64,000 nt of DNA from Acanthococcus lagerstroemiae. Taxonomy: Eukaryota > Arthropoda > Insecta > Hemiptera > Eriococcidae. The notes below the pieces were generated by a model, which saw nothing but the letters and a program-made list of their open reading frames with translations, made no database searches and was not told the DNA's origin. This document shows, piece after piece, positions 31,740 through 43,419 of the stretch. The translations under genes were made by a program, and so were the position numbers. Each line of letters starts with the position of its first letter. Position 1 is the stretch's first letter. Location: assembly GCA_031841125.1 (NCBI GenBank), contig CM063107.1, positions 11,332,467 to 11,396,466 on the forward strand, given 5' to 3'.

Positions 31740-32471
31740 CTCCCGGTGATACCAAACTACTCAGCTTTCTAACAGTCCAGTGTTCAAGACTTTCATTAAC
31801 TTATCACGAGACTCGAAACTACCCTCAGGGAGTATATCTGCGAATTCTAATGGGCACTTTGATCGAATATAGACGTGAAGCAAGGTTAAATTATCGAATT
31901 TTTTGGCGCGATTCGGTAGCAAAAAAGACTTCTTTTTAGGTGCAAGTAATTTTGGAGACAGAAATGTGCGGGAAAGGGTCGAAAAATGAAATTTTCAAAA
32001 ACCAAAGAAAAGTCTCAGGAACGGGTACACGTTGTTCCTATTATAGACAAGTGTACCATGAGCGAAGCAACAAACGACTGTATATACCGCTCTGAGAATA
32101 CAGTGGACAGTCCGAATGGTCCGAACGATGAAACACCACTGTTGCCTTATGTTGGAACATAAAATTCCCATTGCCAACTTCTAACAGTTTTTGCCTTATC
32201 ACGCACATAAGTGTTTTCCCACTTTAAACACGTATTTCTGGAATTGTACATTTTCCGCCCTACTTCCACTTTGCATCGGTCTCGGCGACATTTTATCATA
32301 CAGAGCTCAGTGAGGTGGGTCCTATGGAAACCCCTGAGTTGTGGCTACTAATTATTGATCACGACAATAGAGATTCCTATGTCGTGGACAGAAAATTTTC
32401 AAGACGTTCTCCCCACCACCCCTGTATGAATGAATCCAGCTCTATGTGATAAATAGTATGTGGGGTACATG

Positions 32472-34350
32472 TGTACAGTGTGGAACAGATCATCACGCAA
32501 CATAGGAAAGTTCCATAAAGCGCACGTTGATGTGTACCACTGTGGAAAACGTCGTACTGGTGCAAATCAACGCGTAACATTACGCTAGTTTGGAATAATT
32601 TCATCGAAAACGTTAAAAAAAAAAAACACACGATAATTTCCGAAGAATCTCAACGGAAATCCTTAGAAAAAATGTCCAATGTTTCCCAAAGAATTTCATG
32701 AAAATTTTTCGAGAACATCTTTCGCTAATTTTTGAAGAATAATAGAAATTGGGAAAAAACTACGACGGCTTTTAAAGGATTTTATCAACAAATTTCAGGC
32801 AAAATGCTCTCTGAAGAATTTAATCGAAAATAGAAAAATATCTTCGGGAATATTTTTTAATGACCAGGAATTTCATCTAAAATTTATGGAGAAAAAAATT
32901 CCGATAATTTCCGAAGAATCTCTTAGAAAATCTTCAGGGAAAATGTCCAATATTTTCCAAAGAATTTGTTTAAAAATCTTAGAGAGAATTTTCCGATAGT
33001 TTTTGAAGAATTTCGTAGGAAATATTCGGGGGAACTCTGATGGTTTGAAGAATTTTATGAAAAATCATCAGAAAGAATGTTCGATGATCTCCGAAGAATT
33101 TCATCAAATATCTTCGGGAAAACTTCTAACAATTTTTAAGGAATTTCGTAGGAAACTTTTAGAAAAATTTCCGATAATTTCTAAAGAATCTCATGGGAAA
33201 TATTTGAAAAAATTTCCAATGTCATCAAAATCCTTCAAGAAAATTTTCCGATTGTTTTTGAAGAATTTCATGGAAATATTCGGGGGAAAACTCCGATGGT
33301 TTTTGAAGAATTTTTATTGGACAATCTTTAGGAAAAATGTTCGATGATCTCCGAAGAATCTCATCGAGAATCTTCGGGTACAATATCCGATGATTTTAAG
33401 AAATTTCATCGGAAAGTTTGGAAAAAATTCCGTTAATTTCCGAAGATTTTTATCGGAAATCTTTAAAAATAACTGAAATTTCCCAAAGATTCTCGATGAG
33501 ACTCTTCGGAGATCATCGAACCTTTTCTTCTGAAGATTGTTTTAAAAAAATTCTTCAAAAACCATCGGAGTTTTTCCCCGAATACTTCCATGAAATTCTT
33601 CAAAAATCATCGGAAAATTTTCTCGAAGGATTTTGATGAAAGTTTTTGAAAAAATTGGAAATTTTTCCAAAGATTTCCGACGAGATTCTTCGGAAATTTT
33701 TTCTAAATAGTTCCTACGAAATTCCTGAAAAATTGTTAGAAATTTTCCCGAAGATATTTGATGAAATTCTTTGGAGATCATCGAACATTCTTTCTGATGA
33801 ATTTTCATAAAATTCTTCAAACCATCAGAGTTCCTCCGAATATTTCCCACGAAATTCTTCAAAAATTATCGGAAAATTCTCCCTAAGATTTTTAAACAAA
33901 TTCTTGGGAAAATATTGGACATTTTCCCTAAAGACGTTCGAAAAGATTCTTCGAAAATTATCGGAATTTTTTTCTCCAAAAATTTTTAATGAAATTCCTG
34001 GTCAGTAAAGAATTTTTGTCGATTATCGATTAAATTTCTTTGGAGAACATTTTACCTGAAATTTGTTGATAAAATCCTCTAAAAGCCGTCAAAAATTAAT
34101 GAAAGATTTTCTCGAAAAATTTTAATGAAATTCTTTGGGAAACATTGGAAATTTTTTCCACAGATTTCCGTTGAGATTCTTCGGAAATTATCGACATTTT
34201 TTTTTCAAACATTTTCGATGAAATTATTTCAAATTAGCGTAATGTTGCGTGTTGATTTGCACCAGTACCACGTTTTCCACAGTGGTACACATCAACGTGC
34301 GCTTTATTGGACTTTCCTATATTGCGTGATGATCTGTTCCACACTGTACA
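32472..34350. mobile_element. 1.9-kb foldback element with internal tandem repeats
   Basis: Two arms of about 900 bp in inverted orientation meet near 33.5 kb. The outer ends are tgtacagtgtggaacagatc on the left and its complement on the right. Each arm is built of diverged units of about 40-85 bp around gaagaatttcat-ggaaa. Open frames in the arms on opposite strands (33003-33347 plus, 33542-33862 minus) begin with the same MKNFVGNIR peptide and reflect the inverted repeat, not genes. Inserted in the Gag region of the Gypsy remnant. Confidence 0.85.
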
Positions 34351-34593
34351 TCAATGATCCGTGCAAAAAAACGGGTCTGAAAACGCATTTAAAATTTTTA
34401 GAAAGTCAATCTGAAATATGCCGATTTTTCAAGAATTATCCATAAATTGTCGCGCCGTGTGTCCGTCTTCATTTCCCCGATAAGGTGTAAGCTTCGCAGC
34501 TTGTTTGGTGGCTTTCCTTGCTAACAACTCGTTCGCATTCATTCGTGAACTGGATACCACTCGCATGGTATTCGTCGGATTTGAAATATTCGA

Positions 34594-35290
34594 TCACCAA
34601 ATAACGTCTTCCTTACTGACTGCGGGAAAAGGAGAGAAATGCCCGGAAGTGGAATTTTGATTACCCCTGACTAAGCTTGACAAAACAGATGGTTGCACTG
34701 CAGAGCTGGCTGTTGGTGCAAAATTGTTACCCGTGTAACCGGTGCCTATGCTAACCTCAGCCGGTCCTTCGACTCTCTGCACACGTTTCATAGGATCGTC
34801 TATCATTGTGAGCACACTTTTGTTTATAGTTGCTTGCTTAATTGCGTGGACCTTACTACCTTCCATCATCACTTTTAGATCAACGATCATTTCACCCAGA
34901 CCCTAAATGTCGAGAGCAGAAGAAGGACTCGCATCCTTTTTCTTGGTCTGGTTCCCTTTTCCCTCTCGTAATGCGGCCACCGATTCAGTCGTTTCGTCCG
35001 CAGATAAGTTAGTACCACTAATCGAACTTGTTTCTCCATATGCTGGCCTAGCAATACCAACTGCATTTTCGTCAGCTCGTGCTAAGAGTTCCTTTCGCAG
35101 ACGTACGATCTCGCAATAGTATTCGCCCTGCATGGCTGAGACCCTGGAGCCCTAAACAACAGATTTGGTTCCTAGTCGAAACGCCACCACTCACAATATC
35201 AGCTAATTCTTTTTCCAAAATTTTGGTATCTTTGTCCATCGCGAAACCCGAAAATACGCACAAAGTACTAGCACGAATGGTATACAAGGA
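34594..35290 (-). pseudogene. Gypsy Gag-region fragments
   Basis: Overlapping broken frames on the minus strand (35072-35287, 34903-35133 and 34594-34890) upstream of the foldback insertion. Low-complexity, Ser/Lys/Ala-rich, no zinc knuckle. Assigned to Gag only from position. Confidence 0.4.
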
Positions 35291-36700
35291 AGCAAACGCA
35301 ACGTATCTGTCAATGTGACTTTTTGCTTGAAGACCAGTTTTCAGAAATTTTAACTTAACTTCAACTTTCCATTAATGGAGATAACACGGTAGATGCATGT
35401 AACACGAACCAAACAGATATACAGCGTGCACAGCTACATGCTCTTTCTTGTCTTTCAGCTGAAAATGGCTATTTCTCATCTTTATCATTTTTCATTACAC
35501 CTATCTTACATTAATTCGGCTTGTAAACGACATTTCATAAGGCTATGTGTGTTGGTTTATCTAACTTGAGCTCGTCCATGCCGGCACACACGATACAACC
35601 ACTGTGCGTATGTATGTGTGCGATTTGTGATATCTCCACTTTCGAAAACTACATAGCTTATGGGAACTGGATCGGTCGATACATGCATCGAATTGCCGCA
35701 TCAAGACTATACCTATACGTGATACATGCCAAGGGTTCCCAAACTACTTAGCTGTCATGCTGAGATTCATACCCGCATGTTTGTAGTGACGTCGTAGACT
35801 TCGAAACTACGTTCCTCAGACCTTCCTCAATGCTAAAATGTACAAGCTCGCCGACATGTGACTCCTAATTTCCAACGAGAAACTCGCGTTCTCGCGTGGT
35901 TGAACACTCGTGCCTCATGACATGTCCTTAGGTGACAAAGATGCAATCGCTTGCACTCGTCTCGGCCACAGAAAGATCGGAAATAAACTTCCCACGTATA
36001 TTTTATTTCCGCGGTTGTACACGGATTTATGAGTGGTGTTCTCGCGAATTCACCACGTGTATTTTTGAGAATAAAATAGACTAACATAATATTAATTTCC
36101 TTAACTTAAAGATGAAATAAAAAGTGTGAAACAAAGTTCCACCTTTCTCAGTTTTCGTAAATCGATGTAGTCGATCACGTCTCATCACACACTCGGGACC
36201 GATGTCCTTCAGAAGTTTTGGAACCAGCTTTGGTTAAGAGCTGTTCCTTCCGACGTTTTACTATGGCTGAGTTTTTGGTTGGTTCCCTGTTTAAGAGGGC
36301 GGGAACCGGCTGGGTTATCATTCCACCCAGAGAAGATCGACGGAGCTTCTTGTTGAAAGCAGTCTACTCATTACCCTGCACGTCCAGAAATTCTCATAAT
36401 CTCCGGAGCCTCCAGTTCCTATGAAAGAGAGCAGTGGTCTATCCCGCCGCATATTTGAAGACGTCCGGGATCCCTTCATGTATACTTGAAAACTATGAAG
36501 TTCGACCTCAAACTCTTTGATGGCTTCGCAGCCATACAGAATTATGGCGCGTTCCGCCCCAGGTCCATGGTACGGTCGCCAAGTTTTCGGTGGTGTGCGA
36601 AATTCTGACCCCTCACACCTTCCCCCACAGAAAACCAGAAAGGGGTCGCAGGATCTAATTCCATCTTGGCTCAATAAATAAGTACGAGCGGCATAAGTAA

Positions 36701-37238
36701 CGAAATTATATTAGTACTTACGAACAACAGAATACATGATTACCGACCTTCTGTTCATGATGGCAAGTCGATGGACCCCGGGGGAGGATACTCCATCTGA
36801 GTCGTAATGGTAAAATTCGTACTTATAACGCGCACTCATAACTTGATGTTAAAATAAACGGTAAGGTCATCGAACAAACGTCGTCCTTAGATAGGGAGAC
36901 CGGTATCCGCATCGTAGTCTCTCACGCGACGAACAAAAACCGACTATGGATACCCTACAGGAAAAGCTTTCTCGGTGCTATCAAGTATCAACCACCTCTC
37001 TCCACCCGGGAAATCGGCAGTCGACGTCACGATTGAACGTGTTATCGAGATAACACGTTCGGTAACGGAAATATGAAATTTAGGCTTTTTCAGATGTCAC
37101 ACTTGTTTGGTAGAACCTGAATCCTCTAAAATTTCCGACTAAATTCTCTTTTTTAAATCACTTCTGATCATTTTCCGTGCCAACTTTCTACATTCACATA
37201 GTTCTATTTTTTGCCTTAACGTTTTATTACCTATTTTT
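36701..37238. other. Possible LTR or flanking DNA with an 11-bp stem palindrome
   Basis: This may hold the 5' LTR of the Gypsy remnant, but no second copy exists to prove it. A hairpin aacgtgttatc-ga-gataacacgtt lies at about 37037-37060. Confidence 0.35.
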
Positions 37239-37348
37239 TCCCCTCGGTACTGATGCGATGCCCGAAAGGGTAGTTTCCGGTGCCGGGGGTGCGGTGTCTC
37301 AGGGGCCACTTTGGCATGCGTGCATCGCCATACGTCCCACCACACCAT
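37239..37348 (-). repeat. Repeat R105, copy 2
   Basis: Minus orientation. CAGTACCGAGGGG subfamily end, shared with copy 3. Confidence 0.75.
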
Positions 37349-37352
37349 TACT

Positions 37353-38113
37353 TATTTTTGCCACATTGTTCCTTTTTTCACAAATTTTAAAGGTTTCTGA
37401 TGACAAGGCTCTATCCAATTTATTATTCGAGATAAAACTGCTTCAAATTTTATACTTTTTTCTGTTAAGATTTTCATTAGACCATCATGTCGATCTTGAA
37501 TCCTATTGTCCTGAGTTTTCCAATTTTTTAGTTTGTTTTTTAATTCTTGTTTTTCCGCGAAAATTTTGTTGTCCGAAATGTTTTTGTTTTTTGAAGATTT
37601 TTTACCAAAAGAGTTTTTTACTAATGCCAATTGAATTTTTAGTGGCCGATGGTCTCATGAGAAACCCAAGTTCTTTACTACCTTAACATATCCTTCACAA
37701 TCTTTTTGTCCCTGCTCAGGCAATAATCAATTTCTTTTTTTGTTTTATTGTCTGGGGACAACCAAGTCCATTTATCTTTTTCCCTCTTTTTGTAAAATGT
37801 GTTCATTTTTAAATTTGCTTTTGTAGCCAAATTGATCAAAATTTCCCCCTTTGAATTTGAGTTTTCACTTGAGCAAAATTATCCCAGACAGCTAAAATTT
37901 GCCTTTGCTTCTTCGCTGTCTAGTTTCGCATTAAAGTCGCCTATCACTAAAGTGTAATACTCCTGTTCGTTATTGGCCACTTATGTTAATTGATTATAAA
38001 ATTCCCAAATTGATTCCCTGTCTGCCTGCATGTTGGGGGCATAGACCTGTACAATAGGGAGCGGTAATTTTTGTCGACTTCGTTTAATCCAAGCAAATGT
38101 TCCTATTACACTA
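37353..38113 (-). pseudogene. LINE endonuclease fragment
   Basis: On the minus strand, frames with a few stops read LPIVQVYAPN, then VIGDFNAKL and an EIDYCLS-type block. These are the conserved QVYAPT, GDFNA and DY motifs of the APE-type endonuclease of RTE-like LINEs. The fragment stops before any RT and starts in mid-domain. R105 copy 2 abuts its 3' end. Confidence 0.7.
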
Positions 38114-38620
38114 CGGAACAACTATTTTGTACAATGCATTTTGACAGGTGATTCTGAGGTACTTTTTAAAGCTGAACACGATACTGCGACCCATTTTTCT
38201 CTATCACGTCACAATTCGGAGTTCTGAACGACTGAAATTCGTTTCAATTTTGTTTTTGGGTAATTCTCAGAAAAGTGCGATAGTTTGCGTGTCAGCTATT
38301 TTCTCAGCATTATACTCTTTTCAGAAAATTAAAAATAATAGATTGGTATGTTTATGATTTTTTCTGCTCGACGCAATTGTGTAGAACCCCATACCCCTCC
38401 CCCCTTCAGCGGAAAATGAGCTCAAAGGGCAAAAACTTCCATCAACGTGGACGAGGCTAGCATTTCTTGAAATCATTATTCATTTTTTCACCCTATGCAG
38501 AACGAATATTTTTTTGAAATTAAAGGCCAAAGTTCTTCTCAACCCATCACTCTACACGTTGACATGCATTTGAGCGGCCTTTAGTACATTTAAAGGTCGT
38601 CTCAAAAGCCATGAAGGTTT

Positions 38621-38914
38621 ATGGCTGGTGTAAATTTCATCTCCGTGGTCATTTTTTCGTTCTTACGCATGGCCACCCTGATTTCATATCTAATGTTCGA
38701 AACTAGCTACTTAGCTTCAAATCTGTGTCGAGAACTTCGAGCCATGATCGAATTCAACGTCGGAGTTGAGTTAACTTGTCCACAACTAATTATCTGTGAA
38801 AATGAGCGCATTTACAGTTCTGCATATCTATCACCGTGGCTTATCAGAATTTTCGCTGTCAACCTGAAAATGCGAAAGAAAACTGTTAAATGTAAGTATA
38901 AAAGAAATATATAG
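38621..38914 (+). CDS. Hypothetical ORF, 97 aa
   Basis: Open frame with hydrophobic N-terminal half and three Cys. It sits next to hairpin-rich repeats that share its ccgtggtcatt-type words, so it may be repeat-derived. Not recognised. Confidence 0.15.
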   Translation: MAGVNFISVVIFSFLRMATLISYLMFETSYLASNLCRELRAMIEFNVGVELTCPQLIICENERIYSSAYLSPWLIRIFAVNLKMRKKTVKCKYKRNI

Positions 38915-38924
38915 GCGATTTAAA

Positions 38925-39216
38925 AATAAACATTATATTTGCGAGTTTCAAATGAGAATTCTTAGGAATTATTCTTTCAACGTGGCTAACTCTTTCTTTT
39001 CCTCATCCGTGGTCATTCGGAATTTTTTAGTTATTTTGAATTTCTAACATCGGACATGGTTTTGATAGGCGATTGATTGTGTCGCTGATACGCTGAAGGA
39101 TGGCTATATCATCCGAATGACCACGGATGAGGAAAATAAAGAGTTAGCCACGTTGAAAGAATAATTCCTAAGAATTCTCATTTGAGACTCGCAAATATAA
39201 TTTTTATTTTTAAATA
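38925..39216. mobile_element. Foldback MITE with 98-bp arms
   Basis: The left arm (38925-39022) and right arm (39112-39214) are near-perfect inverted copies beginning aaataaacattatatttgcg and containing tttcaacgtggctaactc and tcatccgtggtcattcgg. The loop is about 90 bp. Confidence 0.85.
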
Positions 39217-39491
39217 CTTAGTCCTCCTGTCTCATCTCAACGAGCGTTCAAGTTTGATATCCACTCCAAAACATTAAATTCTTAAACAGGACTCTTAATT
39301 TTTAGGTGTAAGTAATTTGAAGTTCCTCAATTTAGATTAAACATTGACGTATATTATTTAGTTTTTAGAAATTGTGCCAAATTTTGTAATCGAAGTTACT
39401 GATTTTTTTTTTCTTCTATTATTTCTAGTTTATATGAAAACGGGGCCAAATTATTAAAGTTACTATCCTTACATTATAAGTAAAATGCCTT

Positions 39492-39601
39492 GGTGTTGTG
39501 GGACGTATGGCGATGCACGCATGCCAAAGTGGCCCCTGAGACACCGCACCCCCGGCACCGGAAACTACCCTTTCGGGCATCGCATCAGTACCGAGGGGAT
39601 G
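39492..39601 (+). repeat. Repeat R105, copy 3
   Basis: Plus orientation. Nearly identical to copy 2 through the catcagtaccgagggga end. Confidence 0.75.
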
Positions 39602-39835
39602 GTCAAGTCACATAAACTGTACCAAATTTCGTGATGAAAGTTACTGTAGATTATAAGAAAAATTTCTCATTATTATAAGTAAAGTGCCTTATTATTTCAT
39701 AGTTTAAATAGAAATACAAATAATACAATCGTTATATACATGAACTTACTTTTATGTATTCTCATTGAAGAAGTCATCATTATTCTTCTGCAGGAAACTT
39801 TTCATAATGATTGACCGCAGTGAAAGAAATTCCAT

Positions 39836-39965
39836 CGAAAGGTTGGCCACGGATAAGGAAATTCCATCAACGTGGCCAAATAATGTTGGCCACGGATAAA
39901 GAAGTTCCATCAACGTGGCCAGTATTATCAGCCACGTTGATGGAAATTCCATCAACCTGGTCAAT
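39836..39965. repeat. Hairpin-unit tandem repeat (GGCCACG...CGTGGCC)
   Basis: Two direct units of ttggccacggataaggaaat followed by tccatcaacgtggcca, then a part unit in inverted orientation (agccacgttgatggaaatt). Each unit is itself a potential hairpin with a 7-bp GGCCACG/CGTGGCC stem. Related words occur at 38430 and in the foldback at 38925-39216. Confidence 0.7.
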
Positions 39966-40731
39966 GAATCTTCAAAACGTTGCCCCTCCTCCCCCCTTCA
40001 GTATGACCACAGCTCAATGCCACCTTTTAATTCAAGGACAAGTACAATGGTGATTCCAATGAAAAAAAATTCAAATTGCTCAATTTTTTTTGGAAAAAAT
40101 TAAAAGTTTAAACTGTTGCCCTTTTCAGAGAATTACCCATTTGCATTGGAATAAGCGGTACCACTGACTGATATTATCAGTGTTATCAGACCACAATAAC
40201 AGAAAACAAACAGACGGAATACACACCACTACACACGACCGCAACACACAACAACACGAAGCAGTATGACCACATTCAGTTCCTAAACCTCTTTTTGAAC
40301 ACATTTAGTTGAATTTTTTATAGTTTTTGATCAGAAAAACTAGACGTGATAGAGAAAAACGGCCGACGGCACTGTATTCAGCGTTGAAAAGTACTCAAGA
40401 ATCACCTCCTTAAATGCGTTGTGCAAACAAAAAATTTCATTTTGTTCAGTAGTGTTATTATTAGAAAAACTCCCATATGGGTGTGGGGAATGGAACTAGA
40501 TTTTTGTCCTTTATAATACAATTTGTTTAAACGTTCTTAAATTTCAATTACATCAAAATTTCCAAACTTTAAGACTAAAATAAGTATAGAAGTGAGGTCA
40601 AGGAGTATTTTTGAAGGGAAGGACGGAGCGAATCGTTTGCTGTAAATGAATCGCAGAATCTAGGACAATTCTGACAGAAAATTTAAAAAATATCATACTT
40701 CTGCTTCTAGTTCTTAACTAAAATCAATTTT

Positions 40732-41004
40732 ATGAACACCCTGTTGATCGGATTGTTAATTTATTCATTGTTTATTGTTGTCACTGTCTTCTTTTGCTAC
40801 CAAAAGGTTCTCCCAGTCTATTTATTTATAATGCAAAGAAAAACATTTTCTGTTGAAGCTACACATATTTTTGTCAAATTCTGCATCTTCGTCCCTTCAA
40901 ATTTAGGAGCGGGCAAATATGCATACACTCAGGATAAGTTGCGTTCGTATTGTGATAACAGGGTTCATGTACTGCGAGACATCATGCAAGGAGGTCATCC
41001 GTGA
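40732..41004 (+). CDS. Hypothetical ORF, 90 aa, hydrophobic N-terminus
   Basis: Starts MNTLLIGLLIYSLFIVVTVF, which reads as a signal anchor or signal peptide, then a polar tail ending in RDIMQGGHP. The 3' part overlaps a segment (40985-41235) homologous to gene B intron sequence at 58050-58480, which weakens a coding call. No conserved motif. Confidence 0.25.
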   Translation: MNTLLIGLLIYSLFIVVTVFFCYQKVLPVYLFIMQRKTFSVEATHIFVKFCIFVPSNLGAGKYAYTQDKLRSYCDNRVHVLRDIMQGGHP

Positions 41005-41235
41005 GGGAGAAAAAAGACTTTATGTGTTTTAATATGTTGGATAGAAGACCCATACGTTTCATTTTGAACAACTACTGTATTTATAAAAGATTTTGTTTCA
41101 ATTATCGTTTATCGAAAATTTTTGTAACACACCATTTATGGGCCTTGGTGAATTATTTTAGACAAACTAAGTGGCATCATGTCTTAGTAATGAAATTAGT
41201 AGTACGCTGAAGAACCTCATAAATGATCAGGGTAG
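40985..41235. repeat. Segment homologous to gene B intron (58050-58480)
   Basis: Shared blocks include tgtgagggag, gtgttttaat and, at the other end, aagaacctcataaatgatcagg (41213) against aagaacctcatgaatgatcagg (58450). Direct orientation. It could be a TE end common to both or a relic of another family copy. Confidence 0.5.
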
Positions 41236-42744
41236 TAAGAAAATGATGATGATGAGGTTATCAGTCTTAGGGCCGGTTTGATACAGTTCTCCATTTCTCC
41301 CTATCTTGTGCAAGTTCATTCATTTCGTAATAAAACTTGCATTTGCCATCCATCATTAACTGCTGAACATACAGGAATCTTTGTCGACCGACCCAATTCT
41401 TTCCTTCCACTTTTCCTTCTAGCAGCAGTGATATTATTCCTGGGTGCCTCAAATTATGTCCTCATAGTTTATCTCTTCTTCTCTTCAGACAATTCTAAAT
41501 ATCCATTTTACCTCCAACTCTGTTAATTACTTCCTCATTTCTTACCCTATCCGTCCATTTGATGATAAGTATCCGCCTCTATAGCACCACATCTCAAAAG
41601 CTTCGATCTCTCTCTGCCCTGGGTTCCCTATGGTCCAAGTTTCACATCCATGCAAGGCTACTCTACAAAAATAAGTTTTCGAAAACAATTTTTTGACCTC
41701 CAGATTTATTTTTGATTTGAAAAGATTACTTCTTTGATGAAATGCTAATTTGGCTTCTGCTATTCTACAGCTAATATCCGTTGCACTCCTTCCGTTTTTT
41801 GTTATTTTACTCCCCAAATAGCAAAATTCGCTTACTTCCTCAAGCTTTTCTTGTTCAATATTTATATTTCAGCTATCGTTTCACATCGATTGCATTCCAT
41901 TATTTCAGTTTTATTTTTATTTATTCTCATACGATATTCTATACTCAAAATCTCCTCCATTCCATGTAACATGTTTTCCAATTCAGTACTCCTTTCAGCT
42001 AATAAGACAATATCATCTGCATATCTGAGCATCTTTACTCACTCTCCGTGTATAGTGACGCCTGCTTAATATTTTTTTTTATTTCTTGTATTGCCCACTC
42101 TATGTACAGATTAAATAATACTGAAGATACTGAAGATAAGGAGCACGCCTGCCTTACATCTTTTTCTGTATTAGCCTCCCCTTTTTCTCCTTCTATTCCT
42201 AATGTGGCTTTCTGTCCTATATTTTTAAGTTTAAAATAACTTGTCTTTCTTAATTTTATTCCTATCTTTTTTAGAATATCAAACATTTTACCCCGTTTAA
42301 CATTGTCAAAAGCTTTTTCAATATCAACGAAGGCCATATATGTATCCTGCCCCTTTTTGAGTCTCTCATCTACAATTAAACTCAGAGCTAACACTGCTTC
42401 CCTAGTACCTTTACCTTTTCTAAATCGAAACTGATCATCTAGTCTATTCTCAATTCTCCTGTAAATTATCCTAATTAATACTTTTGACGCATGCGAAAGA
42501 AGACTAATTGTTCGATAATTTCACACCGATTTACTTTTGCTTGTTTCGGTACAGTTACAATAGCACTCTTTTTAAACTCCTCTGGCATTTCCCCTTTGTC
42601 ATAAATATAACATACATAATTTGTACAATCTATCAAGTAAATCTCCTAAGTTCTGTAATAATTCAGCTAGTATCACATCCACTCCTGGAGCTCTCCATTT
42701 CTTTAAATCAACCCAATTTTGAAATTACTTTTCCGCCCTCATAA
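41226..42744 (-). mobile_element. LINE 3' half, split by a mariner foldback
   Basis: Minus-strand broken frames give NYRTISLLSHASKVL, then the clean 119-codon stretch 42035-42394 with MAFVDIEKAFDNVKRG (RT block with catalytic Asp region) and DVRQACSLSSVLFN-like block. Next is 41542-41817 with KLAFHQRSNLFKSK, VALHGCETWTI and IEAFEMWCYR. The tail lies near 41226. The FADD block is destroyed. It belongs to the same family as the plus-strand LINE at 19934-22745. The 668-bp foldback 42750-43417 sits at its upstream edge. Confidence 0.75.
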
Positions 42745-42749
42745 AAATA

Positions 42750-43417
42750 TCGGCGTTTCAACGCAGTACGGGGATAATTTGGTTCATTAGCTATCGATTT
42801 GAGACCATGCCGAGCTCATTTGATTGAAAATTTGCTGTTCCAGACCAATTTGAAAGAAACCATATGCGTTGACCCCTACAGGTTTTTCAAAGAAGGAAAA
42901 AAGCATACGATTACAAAATTTTTTTATTAATCATCATCTTCATCAAGTACACGAATATCTTTTTCAAAATAAGCGCCATTCAGGGCTATACAGACGCCCA
43001 TTCGTTCTTGCCGCTTATCGAACGTTTTCGCGTATTCCGCCGCCGGTAAGGAAGAGAAAAACATCTGCATCGCAGTGATGCGACTTCTTGATTCGTGTTG
43101 AATTGACGGCCCCGTAAGGCTGCCTTCAGTTGAGGAAATAACCAAAAGTCACTGGGGGCGAGGTCAGGACTATACGGGGGGTGGGGGTGAATTGTGATTT
43201 TTCTAGAAGTCATCACCGCGGCGCAGATGTTTTTTTCCTCCTTACCGGAGGCGGAATACGCGAAAACGTTCGATAAATTGCAAGACCGAATGGACGCCTG
43301 TATAGCCATGATTTTCAAATTGGTCTAGAACAGCGAGTTGTCAATCAAATTAGCTCGGCGTGGTATCAATTGATAGCTAATGAACCAAATAATTCCCCTA
43401 TTGCATTGAATCGCCGA
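42750..43417. mobile_element. Mariner foldback element, 668 bp, TA target site
   Basis: Inverted ends of about 105 bp begin TCGGCG and are flanked by TA (42748-42749 and 43418-43419). The minus-strand interior encodes a mariner transposase C-terminus (HPPYSPDLAPSDFWLFPQLK then an LRGRQFNTNQEV block), followed after a frameshift by the final segment ending EKDIRVLDEDDD. The same last segment occurs again on the plus strand at 43214-43320 (MFFSSLP-AEYAKTFDK). So the arms include duplicated transposase sequence in inverse orientation. Nonautonomous. Confidence 0.85.
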
Positions 43418-43419
43418 TA

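Larger units (their letters stand above)
29105..36700 (-). mobile_element. Ty3/Gypsy retrotransposon remnant, split by a foldback
   Basis: Read on the minus strand from 36.7 kb. There is a primer-binding-like ttggcgaccgt near 36580, a Gag-like Ser/acidic region (35290-34590 and 31739-31434), a protease-like DQGSTVSLI block near 30490, an RT N-terminal block (29686-30012), the RT catalytic YIDDILVF near 29650, and the end of RNase H with a NALSRFHE motif at about 29280. Most of RNase H and all of integrase are missing. Frames are broken by stops and indels. No LTR pair could be matched. The element is interrupted by 32472-34350. Endogenous and inactive. Confidence 0.8.

Noticed and set aside
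33003..33862. Two opposite-strand genes with the same MKNFVGNIR start
   Set aside because: They are the two arms of one inverted repeat. Composition follows the short tandem unit.
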